Shown one piece after another: positions 7,878 to 17,000 of a DNA stretch of 64,000 nt. The stretch spans positions 122,513 to 186,512 of the forward strand of contig JAQERH010000001.1 in assembly GCA_027698105.1 (NCBI GenBank). Direction: 5' to 3'. Origin of the DNA: Lachnospiraceae bacterium AM93-12TA. GTDB lineage: Bacteria; Bacillota; Clostridia; Lachnospirales; Lachnospiraceae. Numbering within the stretch: position 1 is the stretch's first letter; every line of letters begins with the position of its first letter. The notes beneath the pieces were generated by a model that was not told the DNA's origin, ran no database searches, and saw only the letters and a program-made list of their open reading frames with translations. The position numbers were made by a program, and so were the translations under genes.

Positions 7878-9212
7878 ATGAAAAAAACTACTAAACTGAT
7901 CGCTGTATTATCTGCTGCCGCCATGGTATCCATGGCAGCCCCTGATGTCTTAAACGACAGCTTCCTCTTAAATGCCTGGGCAGCAGAGGGTGGCTGGGTA
8001 CAGGAGGATAACGAATGGCATTTCTATGATGAGGACGGCTATCTGGAGTCTAATACCTGGAAAAAAAGAGGAAATGACTGGTACTACCTGGACGACGACG
8101 GAAATGTAACCGTGAACGAGCGGGTGGACGAATACTATGTGAACAGTGAAGGAAAAATGGTTAAAAATAAATGGGTATCACCAGAAGGTGAGGAAACCTA
8201 CGACTCCCCTGATTCTGCTTCCGATCAGGAGTGGAACTACTTCGATAAAAACGGAAAGATTGTCACCTCCCGCTGGATGTCCATTCAGAACAACTGGCAC
8301 TACTTTGACGAGGACGGCATCATGCAGACAGGTGTTCTGGAGCTGGACGGCTCTGTCTACTATCTGGGAAAAGAAAACGATGGAGTTCGCAAAACAGGCT
8401 GGATTCTTTTGGAAGATATCACAGAGGATACAGATCACGAGGGCATCTGGTGCTACTTTGATGAAAACGGAAAGCTGATTATCAATCAGATTGACCGTAA
8501 AATCAACGGATCCTACTATACCTTTGAAAACGGCCAGATGCAGACTGGATGGGTGAAAACGGCTCAGGCTGCCGAAGGAGAGGCCGATTCCCCGGCTCTC
8601 TACCAGTATTACGATGAGGAGCAGGGCGGAAAACGAGCCTCCGGCTGGTATCTGACCCAGGGAATTGACGGCATCAGCGAGGAGGGCGAGGAATATTACT
8701 TCTACTTTAAAAATGGAAAGCCCTACTACTCCCAGGAAGCAGGTCTTGAGCTGTTTAACATCAATTCTGATCGGTACGCCTTCAATGAAAAGGGCGAGAT
8801 GCAGACTGGCATCCAGACTCTGGCTGTCAAAGGCGGAGGAGAGGCCGTCTACTACTTCGGCGATGACGGAGCCATGAAGACAGGCAAACAGACCATCTAC
8901 GATGAGGACGCAGAGGAAAATCAGACCTGGTATTTCTACCCCAGCGGTTCTAAAAAAGGACAGGGCTACACAGGGGAGAGAGACAACCGTGTGTATGTAA
9001 ACGGCCTGATGAAAAAAGCCGATCCGGAGCTTCGCTATGAGCCGGTAACTGCCGGAGATAAAACCTACCTGGTAAACACCAGCGGAACGATCCAGAAGGC
9101 TTCCTCTTCCTCCACCTCTGATGTAAAACCAGAGCTTTCAAAGGGCTTTAAGGATTACAAAGATTCCAATGATACTGTGTGGACAGTTGACACAAACGGA
9201 ATCATCCAGTAA
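7878..9212 (+). CDS. Secreted cell-wall-binding-repeat protein (choline/glucan-binding type)
   Basis: A 444-residue exported protein. The N-terminus has a lysine-rich start and a hydrophobic core ending at an A-W-A-A-E cleavage-like site near residue 35. The rest is a chain of aromatic repeats of the form G-W-x-x-x-x-x-x-W-x-Y-F-D-E-x-G-x-M-x-T-G, the hallmark of choline/glucan-binding modules that attach proteins non-covalently to teichoic acid or polysaccharide. No enzymatic domain, LPxTG motif or transmembrane anchor is seen. Repeats are degenerate and the spacing between modules is irregular. Its place inside the polysaccharide region suggests a surface-glycan-binding role. AAAGGAGAG precedes the start. 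Confidence 0.8.
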   Translation: MKKTTKLIAVLSAAAMVSMAAPDVLNDSFLLNAWAAEGGWVQEDNEWHFYDEDGYLESNTWKKRGNDWYYLDDDGNVTVNERVDEYYVNSEGKMVKNKWVSPEGEETYDSPDSASDQEWNYFDKNGKIVTSRWMSIQNNWHYFDEDGIMQTGVLELDGSVYYLGKENDGVRKTGWILLEDITEDTDHEGIWCYFDENGKLIINQIDRKINGSYYTFENGQMQTGWVKTAQAAEGEADSPALYQYYDEEQGGKRASGWYLTQGIDGISEEGEEYYFYFKNGKPYYSQEAGLELFNINSDRYAFNEKGEMQTGIQTLAVKGGGEAVYYFGDDGAMKTGKQTIYDEDAEENQTWYFYPSGSKKGQGYTGERDNRVYVNGLMKKADPELRYEPVTAGDKTYLVNTSGTIQKASSSSTSDVKPELSKGFKDYKDSNDTVWTVDTNGIIQ

Positions 9213-9234
9213 AATATATAAGTCATCCGTTCAC

Positions 9235-9313
9235 AGGAGAGGGCTGCGAAAGCAGTTCCTCTCCTGATTTGCGGCCTTTAACCGGCAGAGAACAGGTCAA
9301 AGCCCTCTCTGCC
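9235..9313 (+). terminator. Two hairpins downstream of the cell-wall-binding protein
   Basis: Hairpin one pairs AGGAGAGG (9235-9242) with CCTCTCCT (9258-9265), extended by GCTGC/GCAG. Hairpin two pairs GGCAGAG (9284-9290) with CTCTGCC (9307-9313). Neither has a strong U-tract, so termination efficiency is uncertain. Confidence 0.45.
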
Positions 9314-9465
9314 GTGCCGCTTTTAAGGTGAATCCAACATACATATCATACATTGCAATTTACATTCTGCAAAAATTTTCCAAATATTTTTCATTTTTAG
9401 TCATATTTCTCCTGTTTTGATCGTTTTCTAATAGGAGGCCATTCGATCCAGAAGGAGATTTAATT

Positions 9466-9870
9466 ATGAAAGAATTAACTGTCTTTTACTGTCCGTACTG
9501 CGGCTATTACGGATATTACCTGATTCCAAAGCGGGCCGTCTGTCCGTCCTGCAGCATCCATATGACAAAGCTTCCTCTGTCCTGCCAGCAGTTTATGGAG
9601 CTTGACTATAAAATGCGGGATCAGCTGATAGGAAGCCAAATTTTTGAAGGAGCAGAACCTCACTCCTCTGTGGTACAGCGGATTACAGAGCAGGCTAAGC
9701 GCTTTAACAGCCGCGCTGTCATAGCCGGACAGGCTGAAACTATCCAGAAATTAAAACAGGAAATAGAGGTTCTGAAAACAGAAAACAAAAAGCTTTCCGA
9801 TACTGTCGCCTGGATGCACGATACCATCTGGAAGCTGACGCGGAGAGAGGACAGCAGACGAGGAGACTGA
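9466..9870 (+). CDS. Small zinc-ribbon and coiled-coil protein, function unknown
   Basis: A 134-residue protein not recognised by name. Residues 9-12 are C-P-Y-C and residues 25-28 C-P-S-C, a four-cysteine arrangement typical of a zinc ribbon. Residues about 90-130 form a charged heptad-like helix (E-V-L-K-T-E-N-K-K-L-S-D-T-V) predicted as a coiled coil. No DNA-binding or catalytic motif is evident. GAAGGAG lies 7 bases before the ATG, which supports translation. It faces the small coiled-coil gene at 10042-10191, which shares the K-x-E-N-K-x-L-x-D-T-V pattern. Confidence 0.65.
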   Translation: MKELTVFYCPYCGYYGYYLIPKRAVCPSCSIHMTKLPLSCQQFMELDYKMRDQLIGSQIFEGAEPHSSVVQRITEQAKRFNSRAVIAGQAETIQKLKQEIEVLKTENKKLSDTVAWMHDTIWKLTRREDSRRGD

Positions 9871-9941
9871 GCCGAAAACGCAGCCTGTTTCCAAAACCTG
9901 CCGCTTCTGTCTTTTATTCCTTTTCGCCACATAAAAAAGAA

Positions 9942-10012
9942 CCGGCATACAGCCTGCAGGACTTCACCTCTTTCGATTTTCCTGCCGCTGATGCCGGATT
10001 TTTTCTTTTTTA
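9942..10012. terminator. Bidirectional terminator between two convergent small genes
   Basis: CCGGCAT (9942-9948) pairs with ATGCCGG (9991-9997), with an A-rich run on the left and ATTTTTTC on the right, so it can terminate in both directions. An inner CCTGC-rich segment may extend the structure. Confidence 0.65.
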
Positions 10013-10041
10013 TTCTGTTCTCTGCTGTATCCCCGCCTGTC

Positions 10042-10191
10042 TCATCTTCTGTTTGCGATGCCAATGTAGACTGTGATCAGCCTGTCCAACGAACTCTTCA
10101 TCTGAACTACCGTATCAAAAAGAATTTTGTTCTCATCCTTCAGGTGTTCTACTTCAATCATCAGTTCTTCCAACTGTGCTGCCGCATCCAT
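10042..10191 (-). CDS. Very small coiled-coil protein, function unknown
   Basis: A 49-residue protein starting M-D-A-A-A-Q-L-E-E-L. The start is placed at 10191 because GGAGGAG sits 6 bases upstream; an upstream in-frame ATG has no comparable site. It is almost entirely a predicted coiled coil (V-E-H-L-K-D-E-N-K-I-L-F-D-T-V-V-Q-M) and resembles the C-terminal helix of the zinc-ribbon protein on the other side of the shared terminator. Nothing further can be assigned. Confidence 0.55.
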   Translation of the reverse strand: MDAAAQLEELMIEVEHLKDENKILFDTVVQMKSSLDRLITVYIGIANRR

Positions 10192-10303
10192 TTCTACTCC
10201 TCCTGCTTTCCTGAGACTGCATTTACCATTCATTATACACCTGTCTCAAAGAGAATAACAGGAAAATCGACCGCAAGTTTCGACAGGAACTGACTGTTCC
10301 AGG

Positions 10304-11755
10304 CTACAGGACGATACAGCCCAGCACCTTCTTATCAAGACTTCTCACAATGTCAAGCTCTCTCTCGATACCGGAGAAGGAAGATCCCTTTCTCTTTTCC
10401 ACCAGAATCACGGCATCGCAGGACGCGGCCTTTCTGATAGCATCGGCCTGGCTGTCCAGATTTCCTCCGGCTGTCACTGTAAGGCCTGTGAGAACCGGCG
10501 CAATATCATCCTTTACTGCCTCCAGGTTCACTCCGGAATCAGATGTGATTAACAGCAGCTGCTTGGCATCTCCTGCATAGTTCATCACATTGGCTGCCAC
10601 TACGCTGCAGACAGTCTCCCTGTCCATCTTTCTTCCGGCAGTTCCCTCCAGACGATCTAAAAACCGATCCACAAATGCAAACGGCTTCTTTTTATCGCCG
10701 CTGTCAAACATGCCGAGAACCATCAGGCCATAGCGGCGGCGCAGTTCCTTATCGCTGCCCAGCTTATCACTCATCAAAAATGCCACACAGATGAAGAATA
10801 CAGACAGAAAACCGCCCAGAACGCCGCCTAACACAGTATACTTCACAGCTGATTTGACAACTCCTCCTTTGCTTGGAAGGGAAATCGACGGAGCCTTCAG
10901 CTCAGACAGCTCCTTTGTCTTATCAGCCAGACTCTGATTCAGCTCTGCAATCCGTACAGACTGCTCCTGCTGCTGCTTCTCAAGATCCAGATCCACGGTT
11001 GTATACACGCCTGGAATTCCTGCCGTCTCCATTGCTTCCGGTGTCTGAGCCATATCTGTGCCAGGACGCGCAGAACTGCTCATCACCTTCAGTGTGTGCG
11101 GTCCGATTGCCTGGGTAATCACCTGGCTGTACTCATTTAAGGAGTTCATAATCAGCTCCATAATACTGGAAGCGCCCTCCTCAGAGCTGCTGATGACACG
11201 GATATCAAACATATTGTTCTCCAGGTTTGGAGTAACTGTCACCAGCTCCTGCAGGTATCTGCGGTCCAAAGGATCACTCATGCCGTTTAAGACATATTGA
11301 TACATATCTCCGTTCTGGATCATGGACATATACGCCTGCATAATGCTGGAAGCTGTATTGGGATTCTGATATGCCATACCAGGCATGATCTGGTAATCTG
11401 TTCCCACATAAAAAGCGGCGGCTGTGACATACTCGTCATAGGGGTTAATATTCATCAGCACTGATTTTTCCATATATTCGTTCTGGCTTTCCAGGCTGGT
11501 CTTAATATTCTCCACCTCTTTTTCAAGGCTTTCCTTTGAGATCTCGTACTGCTCCATGCTGTTGTCGTATTCCTGCTGTTTAGACGCCAGATATCCGCTG
11601 TCCTTTATCTGCTTCAGCCCGCTGACGCCTTTCATGCCGCCCAGCAAAACGGCGAAAACAATCGCAATCAGGATAATCGGACGCCATTTCCGAAGGACAG
11701 CAAACATCAAATCCTTCAGATCGATCTCCTGCTCGTAGTTGTATTGAGACTCCAT
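10304..11755 (-). CDS. Wzz/chain-length-determinant-type polysaccharide co-polymerase
   Basis: A 483-residue membrane protein with the PCP architecture: a short cytoplasmic start (E-I-D-L-K-D-L), TM1 near residues 28-48, a long extracytoplasmic coiled-coil region, and TM2 near residue 315 followed by the K-E-L-R-R-R-Y-G-L-M-V-L-G segment. Such proteins control polymer length of capsular or wall polysaccharides. The C-terminal ~130 residues look like a BY-kinase-type nucleotide-binding fold without a Walker A P-loop, so kinase activity is unlikely. The start at 11755 is set by AGGAGG six bases upstream; the frame extends 21 codons further without such a site. It has its own promoter just downstream of the recombinase gene. 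Confidence 0.85.
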   Translation of the reverse strand: MESQYNYEQEIDLKDLMFAVLRKWRPIILIAIVFAVLLGGMKGVSGLKQIKDSGYLASKQQEYDNSMEQYEISKESLEKEVENIKTSLESQNEYMEKSVLMNINPYDEYVTAAAFYVGTDYQIMPGMAYQNPNTASSIMQAYMSMIQNGDMYQYVLNGMSDPLDRRYLQELVTVTPNLENNMFDIRVISSSEEGASSIMELIMNSLNEYSQVITQAIGPHTLKVMSSSARPGTDMAQTPEAMETAGIPGVYTTVDLDLEKQQQEQSVRIAELNQSLADKTKELSELKAPSISLPSKGGVVKSAVKYTVLGGVLGGFLSVFFICVAFLMSDKLGSDKELRRRYGLMVLGMFDSGDKKKPFAFVDRFLDRLEGTAGRKMDRETVCSVVAANVMNYAGDAKQLLLITSDSGVNLEAVKDDIAPVLTGLTVTAGGNLDSQADAIRKAASCDAVILVEKRKGSSFSGIERELDIVRSLDKKVLGCIVL

Positions 11756-11789
11756 TTTAATCCTCCTAACTGTAAATGCTCTGCTATCC

Positions 11790-11818
11790 ATCTTATCACA
11801 CAGAAAAGCTTTTATCAA
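11790..11818 (-). promoter_or_regulatory. Promoter for the Wzz-type gene
   Basis: On the minus strand TTGATA, 17 bases, TAAGAT, lying about 35-63 bases before the Wzz start. The self-complementary AAAAGCTTTT sits between the hexamers and recurs (AAAAGCTTT) at 11833-11841 at the end of the recombinase gene. Confidence 0.55.
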
Positions 11819-11830
11819 TTACAATTCCTT

Positions 11831-12814
11831 CTAAAAGCTTTCCAGTACATGGTCCATGTAATTCTTTTTCTGATTCATGGTGCTGTGTACATAAATGTCC
11901 ATAGTAATTTTCACCGAAGAGTGGCCCAGGATTTCTGACAGGGCTTTGCTGTCAAATCCCTGCTCAATCCATTTTGATGCAAAGGAATGGCGCAGGGAGT
12001 GAACGCTGACCGGCTGAATCCCGCACTTTCGGAGCAGATTTTTAAATCTGCGCTGCACACTTCTTGGCTCCATCACTCTGCCGCTCCCTGTGAGCACATA
12101 AGTCTGAGGACTGAATCTGCGCTGGAAAAACCGCTCTCTGAGCCGCTCCGTCAGAAACCGGGGCAGGGGAATATCACGCACCGAGGATCCTGTCTTCGGC
12201 GTCCCTATCTGAAGTATTGTTTTTCCCCCCGAAACGTCCTCCTTCCCTGTCTCCACATTTCTGATGCGTGAAACGGTTCTTCTGACCTTCAGCACTCCTG
12301 CGTCCAGATCAATATCCTCCCAGCGCATACCGCACAGCTCCCCCACCCGGATTCCTGTTCCCAGTGAAATTAGAATTCCCAGCTCGAAGCTCCTCCTGGA
12401 GTTCAAAAGATAGCAGACCATCTTATGAAAATCCTCCCACTCCATAATTTCTCTTCGCTTTCCTGCCTGTCTGGGCAGCTTAAAATACAGCTCTTCCCCA
12501 GGACAGATTCCCATCTCTTTTCCCGCCTGAATGACGCTTTTAAGCAAAAATAAAAGAAGCCGGACTGTCCCTGCTGAAAGTCCCTGCTTCTGCCTGTCAT
12601 TTATAAAATCCATTATCACTTTGTTGGTCATGCCGGACACCTGCGTCTCTCCCAGCGGCCTCCTGATGTGCTTCTCAATCATTGTCAGATAGCAGGCATA
12701 GGTGCTGGGCTTCACTGCCGGCTTTACTGACTGCTGCCATCTCTCGCAGAGTTCTCCCAATGTCACAGACTGTCTTCTGCTGTCTTTCTCTTTCATCTCT
12801 TCCTGTTCCCTCAT
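11831..12814 (-). CDS. Tyrosine recombinase (phage-integrase family)
   Basis: A 327-residue recombinase. A SAM-like N-terminal core-binding domain (residues about 15-115) is followed by the catalytic domain. It contains G-T-G-I-R-V-G-E-L (catalytic Arg I), H-S-L-R-H-S-F-A (His/Arg II), L-G-H-S-S (His/Trp position) and the nucleophile in D-I-Y-V-H-S-T. All catalytic residues are present, so it should be active. It is not beside a phage or tRNA gene but between a Wzz-type gene and polysaccharide genes, so it may control inversion of a nearby switch rather than integration. AAGGAGAAG precedes the start. Confidence 0.85.
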   Translation of the reverse strand: MREQEEMKEKDSRRQSVTLGELCERWQQSVKPAVKPSTYACYLTMIEKHIRRPLGETQVSGMTNKVIMDFINDRQKQGLSAGTVRLLLFLLKSVIQAGKEMGICPGEELYFKLPRQAGKRREIMEWEDFHKMVCYLLNSRRSFELGILISLGTGIRVGELCGMRWEDIDLDAGVLKVRRTVSRIRNVETGKEDVSGGKTILQIGTPKTGSSVRDIPLPRFLTERLRERFFQRRFSPQTYVLTGSGRVMEPRSVQRRFKNLLRKCGIQPVSVHSLRHSFASKWIEQGFDSKALSEILGHSSVKITMDIYVHSTMNQKKNYMDHVLESF

Positions 12815-12830
12815 ATTTCTTCTCCTTCGT

Positions 12831-12858
12831 TTTTATTACCCTCTTTGGGATAATAAAA
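12831..12858. repeat. Inverted repeat upstream of the recombinase
   Basis: TTTTATTACCC, TCTTT, GGG-A-TAATAAAA: an 11-base arm pairing with one bulged base, 17 bases upstream of the recombinase start and in the intergenic space shared with the GNAT gene. It could be an autoregulatory operator or a recombinase core site. Confidence 0.45.
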
Positions 12859-12962
12859 ATATTACCACCCGCTCCCTGGAGAAAACATGATAAAGTATTT
12901 TCTTTTCCTGTTCAATATAGTAGAATAACAGCATCAGAGAAACAGCAGAAAGGAACAAAACC

Positions 12963-13517
12963 ATGACTCATTTATCCCGTCAATTTTCGATTACAGCAGC
13001 TGCGCCTGAGGACTGCCATGAGATTTACCACCTGATGACGGACACTGCCGCCTCCGTCCAAAAGAAAGACTGGTTTTTTCCTGACAGCCTGGAATTTATC
13101 AGAACCCACATCAAAGACAGAGGAATGATCCTGAAAGCATGTCCTGTGCCGTCAGAAGCAGATACCTCCAGTCTGAGAGCGGACAGGCTGGCTGCCTTTC
13201 TTCTAATCCGCTTTCCCGGCCCTACAGAGGATAATCTTGGAACCTATCTTCATCTCTCCGAAAAAGAATTGCTGAAGGTGGCCCATATGGAAACTGTGGC
13301 CGTAGCCTCAGGCTTTACAGGAAACGGACTGCAGAGAAAACTTCTGATTGAGGGTGAAAAAGCCGCCGCCGCTATGGGCCTTAGACATTTCATGGCCACC
13401 GTTCATCCGGAGAATCACTACAGTCTCTCCAATTTCCAGCGCCTCGGATATAAAAAAATTGCGGAGGCCTTAAAATATGGAGGCCTCCGCCGGTGGGTTC
13501 TTGAAAAATCAATTTAA
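12963..13517 (+). CDS. GNAT-family N-acetyltransferase
   Basis: A 184-residue protein with GNAT-fold features. The N-terminal ITAAAPEDCHEIYHLM is typical of strand 1/helix 1. The central M-E-T-V-A-V-A-S-G-F-T-G-N-G-L-Q-R segment (residues about 103-119) is the acetyl-CoA-binding motif A, though the usual Q/RxxGxG/A is degenerate (F-T-G-N-G-L-Q). A C-terminal N-F-Q-R-L-G-Y-K motif also fits the family. The substrate is unknown; small-molecule or protein N-acetylation is expected. Its stop overlaps the convergent dehydratase gene by 4 bases. AAAGGA precedes the start. Confidence 0.75.
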   Translation: MTHLSRQFSITAAAPEDCHEIYHLMTDTAASVQKKDWFFPDSLEFIRTHIKDRGMILKACPVPSEADTSSLRADRLAAFLLIRFPGPTEDNLGTYLHLSEKELLKVAHMETVAVASGFTGNGLQRKLLIEGEKAAAAMGLRHFMATVHPENHYSLSNFQRLGYKKIAEALKYGGLRRWVLEKSI

Positions 13518-15373
13518 TTCTGCGTCTCTTTCTTGATCACATAGGTGGGCACGATCCTCTGGACTGCCTCCCTGATGTGTTCAGAATCCTGATTAGCCGT
13601 CTCATACAGCTCATCTAACTGCTTCTGGAACTCATCCTCGTTAAACTCAATCGGCTTTCCAATGTGTATCAGCTTGTTAGGAGTATCCTGCATTCCCTCC
13701 TCATCCATCAGCATCTCCTCATAGAGCTTTTCTCCTGGACGAAGACCGGTAAATTCGATCATAATATCCTCATTCGGAACATATCCTGACAGACGGATCA
13801 GGTTCTTGGCCAGATCCAGAATGCGTACCGGCTCTCCCATGTTTAAAACGAAGATCTCGCCTCCCTTGGCGTAGGCTCCCGCCTGAAGCACCAGAGAAAC
13901 AGCCTCTGGAATCGTCATAAAATACCGGATAATGTCAGGGTGGGTAACTGTAACCGGACCTCCCTCTGCGATCTGCTTCCGAAACAGAGGAATCACAGAA
14001 CCGTTGCTTCCCAGCACGTTTCCAAACCGTACAGCCACGAATTCTGTCTTATATCTGTGATCCATCATCTGAATCACCATCTCGCACATGCGCTTGGAAG
14101 CGCCCATAATATTCGTCGGATTGACTGCCTTATCTGTAGAAATCAGGACAAACCGCTTGGCGCCGTATTTGCCCGCTGCTCTGGCTGTCTTATATGTGCC
14201 GAATACATTATTTTTAATAGCCTCATTGGGACTGTTCTCCATCAGCGGTACATGCTTATGGGCTGCCGCATGATACACAATGTCGGGACGGTATGTCTCA
14301 AACACAGTCTCAATCCTGTGGGTATTCCGGACAGAGCCGATGAGCACAGTCAGATTCAGCTCCGGAAACGTCCTCTCCAGCTCCTGCTGCAGATCGTAAG
14401 CATTATTCTCATAGACGTCGAATACAATCAGCTGCTTCGGTCTGTGGCCTGCAATCTGGCGGCACAGCTCGCTTCCAATCGATCCGCCTCCTCCTGTGAC
14501 AAGAATGACCTTGTCCTGCACATATCCCATAATCTCATCCAGGTTGACGCGGATGGGATCTCTTCCTAAGAGATCCTCAATCTGTACCTCCCTCAGCTTC
14601 GCTACGCTGACCTCTCCGTTTAACAGCTGGTAAATTCCCGGCAGAACTTTAATCCGGCAGTCTGTCTCCCGGCAGATTTCGATAATTTTCTTTCGCTCCT
14701 TGGCCGGTGCAGAGGGAATCGCCACATAGATCTCATCGATCCGGTACTCCTTTACCAGATTTGGGATATCCTCCCTGGAACCGGCAATGGGGACGCCGTT
14801 TAAATACTTTCCCTTTTTATTTGGATCGTCATCTGCAAAGCACACTACTGTTCCATTGGTGTACCGGCTTGTCGTCATTTCCTTTAAAATGACAGAGCCG
14901 GAAGTGCCTGCTCCTACAATCAGAATCCTGTCTCCTCCTCTGTTTCCCGACGGGAACAGAGAATTTTTAATCCGGTAGGACAGCCTGACTCCTGTCACTG
15001 TGATGCAGAGTCCAACAAAGCTGATAATATAATAGCTTCTCGGCATGAAATACTGTAAAAGCGTCATACCTGCTATCTGGGTCACAGTAGAAAATCCGCA
15101 GGCAATGACAATCCGGATCACTTCCCGGATTCCCGCCACACTCCACATGGTAGAGTAGAGATGAGCCAGGAAAAAGAATGCGATGGTCAATGCCGTGTGA
15201 ATCAGTCCATAGTTCACCACATTAGCGCTGTATTCTGCCGGTATTTTAGCAATATTCAGATCAAAACGAATCAGCAGGGCCAGAAACGAACACATCTGGA
15301 CAGCTACAATATCCGCAGCCATCAGAATCAGCATCCTGGCTCTTTTGTTTTTTGGCATATATTTCTCAAACAT
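13514..15373 (-). CDS. Membrane nucleotide-sugar 4,6-dehydratase (CapD/PglF/FlaA1-like)
   Basis: A 619-residue two-part protein. The N-terminus has four hydrophobic helices (residues about 10-130) and a first Rossmann-like segment (I-L-I-V-G-A-G-T-S-G). The C-terminal half is the catalytic SDR with V-T-G-G-G-G-S-I-G-S-E near residue 290 and the I-S-T-D-K-A-V-N-P-T-N-I-M-G-A-S-K active-site stretch. As in PglF and CapD, the S-x-M/T-x-x-x-K triad replaces the usual tyrosine motif. The family converts UDP-GlcNAc to UDP-4-keto-6-deoxy sugars, the first step to di-N-acetyl-bacillosamine or similar. It lies between the Wzy-type gene and the recombinase and is probably transcribed with the Wzy gene. 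Confidence 0.9.
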   Translation of the reverse strand: MFEKYMPKNKRARMLILMAADIVAVQMCSFLALLIRFDLNIAKIPAEYSANVVNYGLIHTALTIAFFFLAHLYSTMWSVAGIREVIRIVIACGFSTVTQIAGMTLLQYFMPRSYYIISFVGLCITVTGVRLSYRIKNSLFPSGNRGGDRILIVGAGTSGSVILKEMTTSRYTNGTVVCFADDDPNKKGKYLNGVPIAGSREDIPNLVKEYRIDEIYVAIPSAPAKERKKIIEICRETDCRIKVLPGIYQLLNGEVSVAKLREVQIEDLLGRDPIRVNLDEIMGYVQDKVILVTGGGGSIGSELCRQIAGHRPKQLIVFDVYENNAYDLQQELERTFPELNLTVLIGSVRNTHRIETVFETYRPDIVYHAAAHKHVPLMENSPNEAIKNNVFGTYKTARAAGKYGAKRFVLISTDKAVNPTNIMGASKRMCEMVIQMMDHRYKTEFVAVRFGNVLGSNGSVIPLFRKQIAEGGPVTVTHPDIIRYFMTIPEAVSLVLQAGAYAKGGEIFVLNMGEPVRILDLAKNLIRLSGYVPNEDIMIEFTGLRPGEKLYEEMLMDEEGMQDTPNKLIHIGKPIEFNEDEFQKQLDELYETANQDSEHIREAVQRIVPTYVIKKETQN

Positions 15374-15407
15374 GGTAATTTACAACATCCTTCTCATTTC
15401 TCTGCAC

Positions 15408-17000
15408 TTATTCTTCCTGTTTCTTCTGCTTCTCCTCTCTCACAATGGAAAGACCCATGGCTAAAAACGCCCACATAAAGGGAGCCGTAATCGGCACGTT
15501 CAGATTCACAACCGCCTGGGTGCTGTAGCAGACAAAAGCTAGAAGAGAAGCCAGAATCAATGGATTTTTCACTGCCCCTCTCGTCATTTTCACAAAAGCG
15601 GATACCAGGAAGGACAGGTAAGCCGCAAGGCCGGCCGCTCCTATGGTCAGCAGGAAATGAAGATACTCGTTGTGAGCATTGTCAAAGGTGACATGGTAAA
15701 TCTCACTCATTTCCTGATAATTGTTAAAGGTTGTGATGATTCCAAAGGTATCAGGGCCAAAGCCAAAAAGCTTGTGGAGAATCGGGAAATTCTTAAAGTT
15801 TTCCCAGGAAATTCTCCAGGCAAAGCCTCTGTTGGTTCCCCAGTTGTCATTAAACACAATATATTTTGCAATCGCCTGGTATCTGTCCTGATGGCCTGCA
15901 AAATTGGCATCGTAAAGCATCCATATCACTGCCGCCGCTCCTGCCGCCAGCAGTACGCCCCAGCAAATCCTGAGTCCCAGAAGAACCGCCTTCGGCTCCT
16001 TCTTCACTGCAAATTTCAAAAGATACAGAGCTGCTGCCACTGCCCAGGAAGCCGCAATCATCGTCATAATCTTATCATGGCCTGACAGGAAAGAAAATAG
16101 GCTGTTAATTCCAATCACTGTACCGGCATAGGTGACATTAATCCACTCAATACACCTGGCAATCGTGAAAATCGTAGCTGTAAGAACTGCATACCGCCGG
16201 ACTGCCTGACCTTTTGTAAAGGTATAGAGCGGGAGAAGGGCAAACAGGATTCCTAACGACAGGTACGCATTGTCGCTTTCCCCCATGATGATGGCAAACA
16301 TTCCAATCACAAAGCAGATATAATAGTAGACAGAACGCTTCACAGACCGGGAGGTCACAAAAAGCGCTGCTGCCACAGCAATCACCATAGCCACATAGAT
16401 CGTGTAGGTATTAATATTTCCAAAGGACGATGTAAAGGAATCTGCGCTAGATGCAATTCTCTCCTTAAAATGGAAAATATCCATCCGGAAATAGTCGGTA
16501 ATTCCCCACAGGCAGGCTAAGATTCCACCGCCCAGAAACGCATCCAGATACCACTGCTTCCACTTCAGAAAGCGGCTGATAAAAAAATAGGAAAACACAT
16601 ACAGAGACATGGTGAAAAGCCCTGTATAGCGTCCCTCATTTCCCCAGAAGGATTCAAACGGGAATTCAGACTGAAGCGTGGAAATAATAATAAGCACCTC
16701 AAAGGCCAGAACGCTCCAATCTACAAAATTCAGATGCCTCTTCCAGCTTCCATCCCGAAGTGAACGAATCCCACGCACTACCGCACCGCTGGCAATCAGA
16801 TAGATCACAGTGACAGCCAGAGCCACGCATGTAAGCACCGCATAAGTCTGGTATTTCGTGGGAAGAATGTCAAAATATTTGTTATGCACCACAAAAGGAA
16901 AGATGCACAGCAGCGCCAGAGTATAAATGCTGGCCGCAAGCTCCATACAGCGCCAGGGGCGTTTCTCCTCTGCCGCCGGATTAATCAGATTACTGCTCAT
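15408..17000 (-). CDS. O-antigen ligase/polymerase-type membrane protein (Wzy/WaaL family)
   Basis: A 530-residue polytopic protein with about a dozen hydrophobic segments and a large loop between the later helices that contains the G-F-G-P-D-T-F and H-N-E-Y-L-H-F motifs. The latter is the conserved Wzy_C/O-antigen-ligase signature. It should polymerise or ligate lipid-linked polysaccharide units on the outer face of the membrane. The start at 17000 has AGGGAGAA five bases upstream; the frame is open for a further 134 codons but that extension is not membrane-like and lacks a ribosome site. It is the first gene of the leftward Wzy-CapD unit. Confidence 0.8.
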   Translation of the reverse strand: MSSNLINPAAEEKRPWRCMELAASIYTLALLCIFPFVVHNKYFDILPTKYQTYAVLTCVALAVTVIYLIASGAVVRGIRSLRDGSWKRHLNFVDWSVLAFEVLIIISTLQSEFPFESFWGNEGRYTGLFTMSLYVFSYFFISRFLKWKQWYLDAFLGGGILACLWGITDYFRMDIFHFKERIASSADSFTSSFGNINTYTIYVAMVIAVAAALFVTSRSVKRSVYYYICFVIGMFAIIMGESDNAYLSLGILFALLPLYTFTKGQAVRRYAVLTATIFTIARCIEWINVTYAGTVIGINSLFSFLSGHDKIMTMIAASWAVAAALYLLKFAVKKEPKAVLLGLRICWGVLLAAGAAAVIWMLYDANFAGHQDRYQAIAKYIVFNDNWGTNRGFAWRISWENFKNFPILHKLFGFGPDTFGIITTFNNYQEMSEIYHVTFDNAHNEYLHFLLTIGAAGLAAYLSFLVSAFVKMTRGAVKNPLILASLLAFVCYSTQAVVNLNVPITAPFMWAFLAMGLSIVREEKQKKQEE

